The translations under genes were made by a program, and so were the position numbers. The notes beneath the pieces are model-generated. The model was not told the DNA's origin. It did no database searches and was given only the letters and a program-made list of their open reading frames with translations. This document shows, one piece after another, positions 1 through 11,896 of a stretch of 64,000 bases of DNA. The stretch's first letter is position 1, and each line of letters begins with the position of its first letter. Source of the DNA: Cryptomeria japonica (Eukaryota; Streptophyta; Pinopsida; Cupressales; Cupressaceae); the NCBI RefSeq assembly GCF_030272615.1, contig NC_081409.1, positions 471,692,573 through 471,756,572 of the forward strand, in the 5' to 3' direction.

Positions 1-497
1 TGCCTTCATGCATTCACCTTATATACATTTATCTATTTATTTAATAAAACCCTTAAATATCCCCTCCTACCACTTACCATTTCCCACTTACTATTTCCCA
101 TTTACCACTCATCTTGAACTATCCCACATTCATCCTACAACATGAACTCACCCGGAGAAATTCTATTTAAACAAGCCCCTCTCTCTTATTTGGGCATCTC
201 ATCTTTATGCATCGAACTTATGTCAGTTTGTATTCTTCAACATCTTGGCACTTCATTTTCTTTAGCTTCCTTTGCATCAATCATCTTGAATCTCCAAAAA
301 ACCATAGCTTCTTGTGTGTGCTTCTGAGAGCAATATTATCTACATAAGATCTTGGTTTAAGGAGTGCAATGGAGTGGATTATGTAACATGCATGTGTGTT
401 TTAGTTTAGATATTTTCATTTGCATGTGTGTGTTTTGCAGGAAAAACTTCATTGTTGTATGCTAGAAGATTGAATCTTATCCAATCCATTTCCTTCA
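1..497 (+). repeat. 5' LTR of element 1, truncated by window start
   Basis: Bases 1-497 align almost without gaps to about 7365-7863. The alignment stops at a shared ...TCCTTCA end, which fits the usual CA terminus. The first ~200 bp of the LTR are outside the window. I see no convincing tRNA-complementary primer site just after 497, so the exact inner border is uncertain. Confidence 0.75.
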
Positions 498-2469
498 TTT
501 ATTTAGTTTTTTTAATTAGATTTAAAATTAGTCCTATTTTAAAATCAGATTTAAATTTTATTTCGTGAACTAATCTTTATTGCTTTATGTGTTTGTGCTT
601 GTGCAGGTTCCCTCTTGTGACATCCAATCTCATGTGCTGAAGATAATCTCCTGAAACTACTAATATCATTTTGATGCAGGACGCATGTCGAAGAAATGGT
701 GACTTGAAACAGATTGTCTGATTTTTTAGATTAGATCACATTTCGAATTGGTGCTTTAAAATTAACCAGTGTCTTTCATGTTTTGAGCATTAGGCTCTTT
801 TGTGTTTACCTTTTAGAGGGCCTACCTCCCAAGAAGCCCTTAAGGCTCGGTGAGAGGGGACGACCCAAGTGGTAATGGGCTAAAGCCAAGCTCTTCCGAA
901 TCACTATAAATAAATGTGTTTGTGATGAAAGTTGCAAGCAACGAGTGCTGATTAGTTCATACCGACGGCATGTCTCCCCATAAACCCTATAGAGCACAAC
1001 CTCTATAGGTTGGGAGCCTTCCTTAATGGAGCGTACGCTGCCGCATGTATGGCCACTCGAACGGATGCCCTTACTAGACACCATTTGTGTTAGAAGCCAA
1101 AAACCTTCTAGTTGTTGACACAGGAGGTCGGACCTCTGAAGTGGCTCACATTCTTACGGTTCTTAGTAGAGATACAAAGTTCACCACGAGGAGTTTTCAT
1201 GGGGACTGATGCTTGGCTGCCCCAGAGAAGTGAGTGTCGAGGGTGGAGCCAGTGGGGTCAAGCATCTAAGCATCCGCTCTAAATTGTGTAGCTCAGGGTA
1301 AGCCCCCAAGTGAGATTCAACAACTATTGTCCTGGCCAGCCTTAGGATTGTGCTTGAATGTGTTTTTATTAAAAAATCAAACAAACATTTTGTCTGCCAT
1401 GTTTTCTGAGTGTGTGCACAAACAAACAAGAACATCTCACAATCAACATCACACTTGAAATGGAAACACTTTACAAAAAAACCTTGGTCTAAGCTTTCAA
1501 GTATCCATCCACATGGTAAAACAAAAACATTTCAAAACAAAATTGTCCTTGAAACATTGAGCCTATGTTATCAAAAAATAAATAAAAATCATTTCAAATC
1601 TCTTGAGACATCAGTTTTGGAGTTTTGATCTTTTAGGTCCTCACATAGTCACATCATTATAGTTTCCCATACCCTTTTCAATCCTTGCATATTCTTCACC
1701 TAGTTGCACCTTTCATCCTTGCATATCTCATTTAATTATACCCAATCTTCACATATCCCCCCTAGATCAAACCCATGCATAATCCCCTTAGATCATATCC
1801 ATAATCTTTGCATAGCCTTCCATCATTCCTTTAGGACATAACCTTAAACCTTGCACAAGTTCCTTAGTTCATTTCATCATTGGTCCTAGCATTTCATTAT
1901 TATTTGCATACCAAAATCCAAAAAAAAATCAAAAATCCAAAAACAAAACCAAAAAAAACATTGCTTGCACTTAGGATTTCTCATCTTAGGTCTGACATCA
2001 ACTTTTGATCATCAATCCCCCTTATCACTTGAGGTGCATCTTCCTTGAGTTAGGGAATCTATTGGTATCTTTGAGTTAGTATTTCTCTTGGATTTCATCA
2101 TCTCCTATCATAGCATGCCCTCACTTTGATCACTTATCCTTGTGTCTATCCTTCATAGCATAAGTCAAACCTCACATTGCAAATATTTTTAGACCTAGAG
2201 TATCCTCAGTCCTTGCGTCAAACATCCTCATATCTCATTTAGGGTTTAGTTGCACATCACTTTCCTATCATATAGATCTCATTTTGCATCAACCCTTTGG
2301 CACATTCCCATCTCAATCATGTCACATAGATTACATTTTTACATTGATCCTTATCACATCCTAATCTCACTCATATCATATAGTTCCCCTTTTGCACTTT
2401 AGGGTTTGCATCATACCTAGAGTCTCATACATTTTCCTAGGTCAAAGATCAGAACTACCATAAATCTCC
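498..2469 (+). other. Untranslated leader of element 1
   Basis: About 2 kb with no convincing coding frame. It contains a more GC-rich stretch near 800-1340 with several short inverted segments, then C/T-rich text up to the ORF. Long leaders are usual in Tat/Ogre-type elements. No gene is seen on either strand. Confidence 0.5.
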
Positions 2470-4878
2470 ATGGCTACCTTGGCCCAACAAATTCAAGATC
2501 TCAAGAGAGAAATATATGACATTCAAGTTCAACAAAATGAATCAGTGACCCCTTTTGAGAAACAAATTCATGATATCAATAGTGACAAACTTCAAGGAAT
2601 GCTAAAACGACTATATCAGGTGGAACAACAAATAATTGAAAATCAAAAGTCAAATCTCAAGAAAGATCACATGAGTCCTTCACCAAGAAAACAAGACATT
2701 TCTTCCAAATATCCCTTAGATAGACATTTTACACCTTTGGGGCAATCTATTGAGTCAGCTTTGAAAGAGCTTCTTGAGCATAATCTTATCATACTACCTA
2801 ACAAGACTACATGGGTATGTGAATTTTTGAGCAACTATTGTGAATATCATAGACATAACAAACATAAGACTTTAGATTGCATGGAACTAAAACATAAGAT
2901 TCAAGACCTCCTTGATAATGGTATCATTGAAATTGAAGATCCTAATGACTCATCTATAGAGAAACAAGGCAGTACTCCTAAGAATGATCAAAATAATACA
3001 CCTATGTCTAGCAAGGCTCCATATGTGGCCTCCATCTCTTCCACAATGCCTTCATCTCCTAAAACTTCTCAACAACAATCCATACCATCTCCTTTAAACA
3101 ATGAACCTAATGGTGAAACTTCTCATGTTGAACCTCCAGGGCTATCAACAGTACAAATCCAAGCTAACCCATTATTTTATACAAATCCTTTATACGATTC
3201 AGATATCTTAGATCCTATGCCATCATGCACTCCAATTCCAATCATACCCACTCTAGAAGGCCCCATCCAAAACGCTTCACCATCATGCAAAAACATGAAC
3301 ACCTTCCAAGGATCCCCCATGCATATCGCAAACACTACCCCTTCCTTAGAAGTGGCTCCATGTCAAGAGGATAATCTGAAAAATGAAGAAATGAGTTCTA
3401 TCATAAATCAAGATCAAGACACCAAAACTCTCCAATCCCATCCAATGGTTGAAAAATATCCTACCTCCCTAGAATCCCATGATGATCCCCTTGTACCTTT
3501 CTATTTCTTCCAAGATGATCCCCTTCCATCTCAAGAGAGAATCATCCTTCCAAATCCTATTCCTAATCCACTTCCTAAGCAAGATCATGATGCCTCTTCC
3601 ACCTTTTCAAATGGTCCTACTCAAAATGAAATGTCAAACACCCTTCCTACTCTATCCAATGGTCCTCTTCCATGTCAAGATCAAAGTATCCCTTTATTCC
3701 CTTGTCATAATTCTCCATGTTTACCTCAATATCCCATCATTCCCATGAAGCCCTCTCATTATCCTATCATTCCTTGCAAGACACCTCCACCTCAAAGTGG
3801 ACTTTCCTCTAGCATCAAAAGTAAGAAGAAACCCTTTGTTAAAAAGATCTTCCAAAGCATGCATTATCAAAGAAAAGGGTTAGACATTCATGAACAGGGT
3901 ATATTAGAACCCCCTGATATAAAAGAAAATCTTGATTATAATGGCTACATTTCTCACTCTCAAGATGTTGGTATCCCTCATAAATCCTACATTTATCCAG
4001 TTAAATCCAAATACATGCCTTCCCCTTCACCCCTTCCATCTATTTTAGGTCCTTATATCCCTCCATCCCTTATGCAGGATCAACAAAGGCACACATCTTT
4101 GAGCACCTTCCATCCATCCAAAATACCTTCATATCATTCCTATCCATCTACACATTTTTTTCCTTCTCCAAGCAATTTGGATTCCAAGCATACAAGTCAC
4201 GAGTCAAACAATCCACATGCATTTAAGGATCAACATGTCCCATCTAATCGACATGTAAAAACAAAGAAAAATGCGATCCAAAAAGAAAAAGAGATATACA
4301 AAAGGCCACAAAGGCCCGTTGAGAAAAAGAAAGAAATTTCAAAAACCATATGGGTTCCTAAGGTGCTTGTAGAAGCAATGCATTCCAAGGGACTACAAAA
4401 GAAAGAAATTTCCAGAAGGCCACAAAGGTCCACAAAGAAAGAAGAAAATTCAAAATGTGTATGGCTTCCCAAGTCTTACATCGAGGAAATGCATTCTAAA
4501 GTATCACAAAAGAATGAAAATTTAAGAACCATGTGGATTCCCAAGTCACTCGTACAAGACTTGCACACTAAAGAAAAATCAAAATTGGCATTCAAGTTTG
4601 CTACCCCAACTTCTCCCACATCCACTATCCTAAAACCTATTTCACCTCCTACATCCATTTTGGCTCCTTGTGTCCTAAAATCTACATCAACCCTCTCATC
4701 AACATCACAAACTCCAAAATTCACTATTCCTCCACCAGTCCACCACCCCTCAAGGTGTGTGCTAATGTTGATCTTGCCAGCATTTACATCTAGCCATGCA
4801 CAATTCTTCCAACATCCCATCAATTATCCAGCACCTATGTTCTATCCTTCCATCCCTCTTATCCAATCCTTTGCATAA
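2470..4878 (+). CDS. Gag-like polyprotein of a Tat/gypsy-type element, 802 aa, no pol
   Basis: This intact 802-residue ORF starts at an ATG after the leader. Residues 1-70 are charged and probably coiled coil. At about residues 90-155 there is a block with FTPLGQSIESAL, a C-x2-H type cluster (CEYHRHNKHKTLDC) and LKHKIQDLLDNGI. The same block is typical of the C-terminal part of plant Tat/Ogre gypsy gag proteins. Residues 160-500 are rich in Pro, Ser, Asn and Gln. Residues 590-690 hold three imperfect repeats built on W(V/L/I)PK(V/S)(L/Y)(V/I)xxxH(S/T)K with basic linkers. No protease, RT or integrase follows. It may be a structural protein used with enzymes from a related full element. Family placement is inferred from one motif; the role of the Trp-Pro-Lys repeats is unknown. 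Confidence 0.7.
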   Translation: MATLAQQIQDLKREIYDIQVQQNESVTPFEKQIHDINSDKLQGMLKRLYQVEQQIIENQKSNLKKDHMSPSPRKQDISSKYPLDRHFTPLGQSIESALKELLEHNLIILPNKTTWVCEFLSNYCEYHRHNKHKTLDCMELKHKIQDLLDNGIIEIEDPNDSSIEKQGSTPKNDQNNTPMSSKAPYVASISSTMPSSPKTSQQQSIPSPLNNEPNGETSHVEPPGLSTVQIQANPLFYTNPLYDSDILDPMPSCTPIPIIPTLEGPIQNASPSCKNMNTFQGSPMHIANTTPSLEVAPCQEDNLKNEEMSSIINQDQDTKTLQSHPMVEKYPTSLESHDDPLVPFYFFQDDPLPSQERIILPNPIPNPLPKQDHDASSTFSNGPTQNEMSNTLPTLSNGPLPCQDQSIPLFPCHNSPCLPQYPIIPMKPSHYPIIPCKTPPPQSGLSSSIKSKKKPFVKKIFQSMHYQRKGLDIHEQGILEPPDIKENLDYNGYISHSQDVGIPHKSYIYPVKSKYMPSPSPLPSILGPYIPPSLMQDQQRHTSLSTFHPSKIPSYHSYPSTHFFPSPSNLDSKHTSHESNNPHAFKDQHVPSNRHVKTKKNAIQKEKEIYKRPQRPVEKKKEISKTIWVPKVLVEAMHSKGLQKKEISRRPQRSTKKEENSKCVWLPKSYIEEMHSKVSQKNENLRTMWIPKSLVQDLHTKEKSKLAFKFATPTSPTSTILKPISPPTSILAPCVLKSTSTLSSTSQTPKFTIPPPVHHPSRCVLMLILPAFTSSHAQFFQHPINYPAPMFYPSIPLIQSFA

Positions 4879-5670
4879 ATCCTTATAACCTTTTCGTCTT
4901 ATCATCCATTTCATCTAGTCCCTTTACCATCACCTTATCGACATCTTTGAACATATCTTCAATAGCCATGGATCATTACAGAACATCTTTCAACAAGTCA
5001 AAAAAAAAAAAAGTGAAAAATCAGAAAAAGTAGAGAGAAAAAAATTCGTCCATTGGTGAAAACTTGGTAAACAGGCGCCTTGGGCAAGTACCATGATGAA
5101 AACCTGGAAAATAGACGTCATGCGTAATCCATTATCTTCTTGTACTATTCACTGGGGGCAAGTTACATCTATATGCATCCATCTATTATCCCCCATCCTC
5201 CATTATCCCTTATTCACTCTATATCCATCCATATCCCTTTTTCCACCTTTGATCTTGACAAGGTTAAGGACCTTTGTAGGCTTTGTGTGTCATATTTATT
5301 GTACTTGATCCACACCCTTCAGCTCCTATCCTTCATCATCACCCTTCGAATTGTGTATCCTATCTACGTCCTAGCCAAATCTATCCCTTGATCTTGATCC
5401 GAACTAAGGACATAAAATGTAACAAACCTCTTGACATGGTCATTTCTTTGGACCATATGACATTAGTTACACCATACCCTTGCTTTATATTGCTATATCC
5501 AGTCCTTGAGCTTGGATTAACATGCTACCCTATTCTGAGATAGTCTTTGACAATCACATAAGCTTTCTCCATCATTCGCTTATCCATTCATGTCCTATTC
5601 ATTCATTCATCCACTCAAAATCCCTTTTACCTTGCTAGACACAAGGGGTAAACATGAAAAAATCTTAAAA

Positions 5671-6000
5671 ATCATAAAATGTCTTGAAAAAATCTTAAAA
5701 ATCATAAAATGTCTTGAAAAAATCTTTAAAATCATAAAATGTCCTGAAAAAATCTTTAAAATCATAAAATGTCCTGAAAAAATCTTTAAAATCATAAAAT
5801 GTCCTGAAAAAAATCTTAAAAATCATAAAATGTCTTGAAAAAATCTTAAAAATCATAAAATGTCTTGAAAAAATCTTAAAAATCATTAAATGTCCTGAAA
5901 AAATCTTAAAAATCATAAAATGTCCTGAAAAAATCTTTAAAATCATAAAATGACCTAAAAAAATCTTTAAAATCATAAAATCTCCTAAAAAACCCCTAAA
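5671..6000. repeat. 30-bp minisatellite, 11 units
   Basis: Eleven consecutive 30-bp units with consensus core ATCATAAAATGTCYTG followed by an A-rich run. The first four units are nearly identical. A one-base insertion shifts the phase near 5810, and the last two units are degenerate. Flanking sequence on both sides contains half-units. Confidence 0.95.
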
Positions 6001-6782
6001 AATTAAAACATTCATAAAACCCTAAAAATCATAAAACTCCAAAAACATGCAATAAACATTGCGATGACACAAACACTTCGGACAAGCATGCAACTTTGGA
6101 AATTCAACGGACTCATGATAGGATGAGACTTAAATTGAGCAAACATGACAACATCTGATCAACTTATACACCTAAACCCATCAACTGTGAACAAAAAAAA
6201 AATCATTCAACATGAAACATATTGTTTGCTTATTTTCTCTTGGTTGTTTCTGATTTTCCTTTTTGGTGACATGTCTTTTAGCTTTTCCAAGATGTCTTTG
6301 ACTAGAAAGGCGAGCATAGGGCATGTTCACTTGTTTGTTGCTTGTGGGATGTTCCTTAGGAATATGACGACACGTCTTAGGACATGATCACTTAAGATCA
6401 TTGAGGACATATTGGTCTGATGCACAGTAAGGCATTCCTTTACTGTCTGATATGTTTTCTTTCTCACAATTGGTGTGACTGATTCATTTGGATCTAATTG
6501 ATATCCAAATATTTTTTGCCTTTTCCTATAATAAGCTCGATGATGATACAAGCACTTAAAAAGCACAAGAATTCTCATCGCTTTCATATCCTCTTTCTCA
6601 TCATTCTTCATAATCATCACTTTTCTCTTCTCATCCTCCTTTTCATCTATCTTTTTCATCATCTTCTTCATTCTTCTTATTGCAGTGAGATCGATCAAAC
6701 ACTTTATCCAGCCAATGCATGTCTTTGAATCTTTAATCTCTTTTTCAACCAACGTGCTTCGTGCAATCTCAATGCCCTCGGA

Positions 6783-6809
6783 GTCAATCAATCAATCAAT
6801 CAATCAATC
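6783..6809. repeat. (AATC)n microsatellite
   Basis: About six tandem copies of AATC/TCAA, embedded in a longer stretch (to about 7080) enriched for the same word. Confidence 0.85.
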
Positions 6810-7148
6810 ATTGGATCACCTTATCTTGCGCTAGCATCAATCCCTATCAGCTTAATCAGCTCAATCATCTTATCAACCTAGCTATACTATTCATGTCCAT
6901 CAATTGTTCAGTTACACCTCATCAACTGTGCATTTCCATCAAATGTACATCTCAATCTAATTACTTGTGCAATATCAATCATCCAATATTTCTCTCCCAC
7001 GATCTATCGAGAGACCAATCTCCATCAATTTGTTTGATCAATCTCTCGAGGGGGCATAACCAATCAATCATCACCCTTACCAAGACACCTCTGGGGCATA
7101 TATTAGTTGATCATTTTCTTTGAAACAACATGGCCGGCTGCATTGTCT

Positions 7149-7163
7149 CAAAGAGGGGCAAAA
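7149..7163 (+). promoter_or_regulatory. Polypurine tract of element 1
   Basis: A purine run (CAAAGAGGGGCAAAA) immediately precedes the TGTAGACAC start of the right LTR. This is where plus-strand DNA synthesis is primed in LTR elements. Confidence 0.75.
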
Positions 7164-7863
7164 TGTAGACACATAAAAATTTCCATTAATTTGTCTGCAT
7201 TTAATTTCAAATTTCTCTGAACATCGGGTGAGTCATTATTACACTATTATTTCTCAATAATTCATTATTCATAATTCCCATCTTTTATTAAATTATTATT
7301 ATTAATATCTTACCATTTATCCATTAAATTTATTAAATAAAATATTTTATCATATTCATTTATACGCCTTCATGCATTCATCTTATATACATTTATCTAT
7401 TTATTTAATAAAACCCTTAAATATCCCCTCCTACCACTTACCATTTCCCACTTACCATTTCCCATTTACCACTCATCTTGCACTATCCCACATTCATCCT
7501 ACAACATGAACTCACCCGGAGAAATTCTATTTAAACAAGCCCCTCTCTCTTATTTGGGCGTCTCATCTTTATGCGTCAAACTTATGTCAGTTTGTATTCT
7601 TCAACATCTTGGCACTTCATTCTCTTAAGCTTCCTTTGCATCAATCATCTTGAATCTCCAATAAACCATAGCTTCTTGTGTGTTCTTCTGAGAGCAATAT
7701 TATCTACATAAGATCTTGGTTTAAGGAGTGCAATGGAGTGGATTATGTAACATGCATGTGTGTTTTAGCTTAGATATTTTCATTTGCATGTGTGTGTTTT
7801 GTAGGAAAAACTTCATTGTTGGATGTTGGAAGATTGAATCTTGTATTCAATCCATTTCCTTCA
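7164..7863 (+). repeat. 3' LTR of element 1 (700 bp)
   Basis: Starts TGTAGACAC after the polypurine tract and ends ...TCCTTCA. From 7365 on it matches bases 1-497 with few differences. The sequence after it is an unrelated minus-strand copia gag. Confidence 0.85.
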
Positions 7864-8547
7864 TCTACGCATTCTATCATTATAGTCATTAGATTCACCA
7901 ATATGAAAAGAATTGAATGCAGATTCTACTTTATTTACCGAAGACCCACTGTTATCAAAATTACTTAACTCAAATGCATATAGCTTACCAATAGTGGCAT
8001 CCAAAGAGACTGGCATGTTTGGTCCAAACCTTAATTCATTGATTGTAGAGACTCGAATGGCATAAGCAGGTAGAAGGGTTCTCAACAACTTACTTGTTAC
8101 ATCCTTTTCTTCAATAGTTCATCCTGCTCCTTTAATTTGATTGACAATTTCCTTTAACTTTGTACTGTATTGGGTTCTGTTCTCACCTTCATTCATTCTC
8201 ATGGATTCAAGTTGTCCTCTTAGACTATCTACTTTTTCTCTTTGGACATGTTCATCACTGCCATACACAGATATGAGCTTGGTCCACATTGCTTTTGCAT
8301 CATTACAGCCTTCTAGATCATTAAACTCTGAGTCGGTTAATGCTGATGTTATTTCAATCATAGCTTGAATATGTTCTTTCTTTGCCTTTATCTCTTCCAA
8401 GTTCATTGGGTTGGTGCTAGGTGGTATGTAATCATTCTCCAAATAATACATTGCATATTCTCCAATTCCTGATAAGCGTAGCTTCATCCTTTTTTGCAAT
8501 GTGGAGAAACTTGACTTGTTCAGCTTTGGTGCATCCCTTTTATACAT
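7864..8547 (-). pseudogene. Copia gag fragment of element J
   Basis: Read on the minus strand this is a copia gag N-terminal half. It includes a segment with AMWTKLISVYG, then a Q-L-E-S-M-R-M-N-E-G-E-N helix, then LPAYAIRVSTINELR and KLYAFEL. These are landmarks of the plant retrotransposon gag (UBN2-type) domain, and D (42230-42400) has the matching KMKATTINELRRM and KLYAFELEEF. One in-frame stop separates two blocks near 8115. The zinc knuckle and all of pol are missing because element 1 cuts in at 7863. Confidence 0.85.
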
Positions 8548-8599
8548 CTCCAGATCTTTGCCTCAAGTACCTTTAAAATTTTCTTCCGGAGTCCACAAC

Positions 8600-8611
8600 T
8601 CTGATACCAAT
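8600..8611 (-). promoter_or_regulatory. Primer binding site of element J
   Basis: On the minus strand ATTGGTATCAGA directly follows the LTR end ...CTTTACA, matching the initiator-Met tRNA primer site of plant copia elements. A second related word (TCAGAGC) occurs 13-20 bases inside the LTR. Confidence 0.8.
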
Positions 8612-10115
8612 TGTAAAGCTCTGATGCTAATAGTAAACAAGATGAGAGGGGGGGTGAATCATACAGACTTAATCTTCAATATATTCAATAGATTCAACCT
8701 CCGTAGCTAATACTTTAGAATACATAACCAAAATTGTAAAACATTCAAACAGATAAGATCACAACACATATAACACCAGATTTAACATGGAAACCCAAAT
8801 AGGGAAAAACCACTGTGGGATTTCGAACCCACTAAGAAATATACCCTTCTAGAGTATGCTCCGTTAAAAGAAAATCCTATTAAAGATTACAAACACATTG
8901 CTAGATGTGACCCGGTTAAGGGATTTCCCTCAGACTTGCTAGAGTCTAGCACTTTGTTAGAAGTGACCTTGTTAAACGATTTCAAACACTCATTTAGAAT
9001 GTTACCTTGCTAGAGGTTTTACAAATAAGACTGTTAGGTCCACTTGGTTAAGATATTTCTCGTCACTTACCAAATAAACAACAGTAATAAAATATATCTG
9101 CAACTTCACATCTGAAATGCTAAAGCAGATTCTTATTTGATCAAAACAATCTTGTCATAAGACTTATCATATCCCTTGATGGGCTTGCTGGGCTTCTCAA
9201 TCTGTTCTTCAATCAGATCTTCAAGCTTCCGAGCTCAGTAAACATTCCTCTAGCATCACTGTGCATACATTTGCCCGCATATAGTGTTTATCAACAATTC
9301 CTTATTTATAAACAATTTATGACTGCTTAATCTCCTTGATCACATTTCCCATGATCAATCTTAACCATCAAATCATCAAACTTGACTAGGTTCAATGTAT
9401 CCTTCGATCTGAAAATCTTTTACCTCGCCTTGGAACTTGCATTCCTTCCTAGGAACTTGTGCTAGGTTATTGTGGTTCAATCTATGATGTAGATCTTGCT
9501 CCTGTATTTTCATTGTCGTAGATTCTTAACAAACTTCTTGCGCGACAAACCAAACATTTATTCATCTCCAGCTCATCAGCATCCTTCATTAAATAATGTT
9601 TTTATCCATCCAATGCGATCTATTATAACTCGGTTGTTACTCGTTTAATACTAAACTTCGTTCGATAGACATTCTGCCTTCGTTAACCGATATCGATAAC
9701 CTTAGGGTTTACCGACTAGGTGCCTTAGGGTTTACCGACTAGGTTCCTTGCTCGGTGACATAATACAGTATTGAACTTATAATCAACAACATGTGTAGGA
9801 TATCAAAACAATCAAAACAACATGATCTCATCATTGTCTAACTCGGTAATAGTTGCCCATTGAATAACTAATATCTCCCCTTTATTACCACATTCTTTAT
9901 GTGTCACTTACCAACCTCCTAATACTCATCAACACATACTTCTCAAGATATGGCAACATCATACTGAATCAGAAAATCAATTTCTTGACATCAATGACAA
10001 AATAATATTATTAAGACAGTAATCATCCTTCTTTAGTTATATCAACAATCTCCAACAACCTTCTCAATATCCTTATTGAAATGCCAACAATTTCCTTTCT
10101 ATTGTAATGCCAACA
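8612..10115 (-). repeat. 5' LTR of element J (about 1.5 kb)
   Basis: Minus-strand start TGTTGGCATT at 10115 follows copia pol of element I, and its end lies next to the primer site. It contains the poly-C tract followed by CTCTCATC near its inner end and a TTTTTCCC...GGGTTTCCA box, both shared with LTRs of A, B and D. The start word is duplicated 26 bp away (10081-10089), so the outer border could be either. No partner LTR is in the window. Confidence 0.7.
9701..9746. repeat. 23-bp tandem duplication inside LTR J
   Basis: Two adjacent copies of a 23-bp unit beginning CTTAGGGTTTACCGACTAGG; the third-last to last bases differ. Confidence 0.9.
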
Positions 10116-10935
10116 CTTTATGATACCACAAATCGAAATCAACTATCCCTTTCAAATAGCTAAAAATTCTTTTCATAGCTACAACATGAGATTACTTAAG
10201 ATCAACTTGAAATCTAGCAACAAGACAAACAAAATTCATAATATTTGGTCTAGTTTGAGTCAAATACAACAATCCACCAGTCATAGATCTATATCCAGTT
10301 TGATTTGCTTTCGGAGAATCATCATCCTTTGTCAACTTACATCTAGTCATCATAGGTGTATCAACTAGCTTTGAATCATCTAAACAAAACTTCTTCAACA
10401 ATTCCTTCACATACTTAGATTGAGCTATAAAAATATCTCTATCCAATTGAGTAATTTGCAATCCCAAAAATAATTTCATCTCACCAATCATACACATTTC
10501 AAACTCATTTTGCATATCATTAGCAAACTTCTTGCACAAACTGTCATTCCCACCAAAAATAATATCATCAATAAAAACTTCAATAGTCAAGATGTTATCA
10601 TTATCAATCTTGAAGTACAGATTACTATCAGTAGTACATTTATTGAATTCAAGATTCATCAAATAGTTATCCAATCTGTCATACTGAGCTCTTGGGGCTT
10701 GCTTCAATCCATACAGTGCTTTCTTCAATCTACAAACCATGTCTTTTCGATCTCTCAACTAAAATCCATCTGGTTTCTCAATATAAACTTCTTCTTCCAA
10801 CTCACCATTAAGAAAGGTTAACTTGACATCCATCTAATAAACTTTAAAATCTTTCTAAGCAGCATAAGCAAGAAATAATTTAATAGCTTCAACTCTAGCT
10901 ACTAGAGCAAAAGTCTCCTCAAAACTAATTTCTTC
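10116..10935 (-). pseudogene. Element I: copia reverse transcriptase fragment
   Basis: The minus-strand translation has the copia RT core: LKKALYGLKQAPRA, the catalytic motif as FIDDIIFGG (usually YVDD), GEMKLFLGLQI and GGLLYLTQTRPNIM. An upstream block with MDVKLTFLNGELEEEVYIEKP is interrupted by stops. The fragment is cut on its C-terminal side by LTR J (10115) and on its N-terminal side by element B (10936). The rest of the same pol lies at 49501-51693 on the same strand. Confidence 0.9.
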
Positions 10936-11896
10936 CTGATAGAATCAAAGATCACTCAGAGGGGGGGGTGAATCAATGATCTATCAGAAATAAAATCCAC
11001 AAACTTATTATTTATCCACTCGTTAGAAATGCATAACAAAAAAGAACATAAACATGCAATAAATAAGCCATAGATCCACAACATCAGAATTTTTACGTGG
11101 AAACCTAGAAAGGGAAAAACCATGGTGGGGCTGGAACCCAAAATATTCATATACTATGGCTAGGAGTACATAAATATTACATAGATCTGGAATACACTTG
11201 CATTCAAGCTCACTGCCTAGAGCTCATTGCTTAGTTACAATGACCCAGAAGGCTACAACCTTCAGGGAAGTCTCACTAACTTACAATTTGATTACAAAGA
11301 GAAAATATTGTAAAATGACCTCTAAGAATATAGCATCTGACAATGCAAGAATGAGTTCCAGTCAAGCACTAGATCTCTGACTGTACTCTCTCTACAAATA
11401 CTCTGTATCTATCTCAGTCAGCTAATGGATTATCTATAAACCAAATGCACAAGTGAAATTATGCTCGATCGCACCAAAATAGATCACCACACTAGTATTA
11501 CTCTGAAACCAATCGCCAAATCAATCTTATATATTTGGTCTTAACATAAAAGTAATCTCCTTCAAGTTGGCTTCAAGAAGTGTAACGTGTAGTCACATGG
11601 CGGCTTCAATCTGAACAAACCATAGCATCAAACCAAAAGATTATAATCATAGACTTCCTAAGGATATTCTCATTCACCAAGATCACAAAATCAATCACCA
11701 AAAACACCGCAATCATCATAAATCATTATGGACCAAAATATTACTGAGATAGACCTATTTTACCGGTTAACTCCTTCTTCTGGATAAGATGAATCATGAT
11801 TTCTGGATCGAATCATCAAGAAGAGTTGCCATCAATGACAACCCTAGAGCAATAAGCAACTATCAGAAGTCACCGAATGAGTGTCAATTGCCAACA
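10936..11896 (-). repeat. 3' LTR of element B (961 bp)
   Basis: Pairs with 48530-49495 along its length. Minus-strand ends are TGTTGGCAATTG and ...CTATCA. It carries the poly-C tract and the TTTTTCCC box. Confidence 0.9.

Larger units (their letters stand above)
4879..7163 (+). other. 3' non-coding region of element 1
   Basis: No credible gene. It holds a 30-bp minisatellite (5671-6000), an ATCA/AATC-rich stretch around 6780-7080 and, at its end, a polypurine tract. Short ORFs over the minisatellite arise because 30 is divisible by three and are not genes. Confidence 0.6.
1..7863 (+). mobile_element. Element 1: non-autonomous Tat/gypsy-like LTR retrotransposon, left end outside window
   Basis: Two direct repeats of about 500 bp or more (1-497 and the end of 7164-7863) flank a 6.7-kb interior with one long ORF at 2470-4878. 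A purine-rich tract lies directly before the right LTR. No protease, reverse transcriptase, RNase H or integrase motif was found in any frame. The right LTR ends where a minus-strand copia gag fragment (element J) begins, so element 1 appears to have inserted into J. The matching TSD (TCTAC after 7863) would lie left of the window. Assignment to the Tat/Ogre side of gypsy rests only on the gag-like motif of the ORF. Confidence 0.75.

Noticed and set aside
806-1084. Minus-strand ORF in the element 1 leader
   Set aside because: No known motif; the more GC-rich leader yields short open frames by chance.
5590-6015. Overlapping ORFs on both strands with a 10-residue repeat
   Set aside because: They come from the 30-bp minisatellite, whose period is a multiple of three. 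No start context or conservation.
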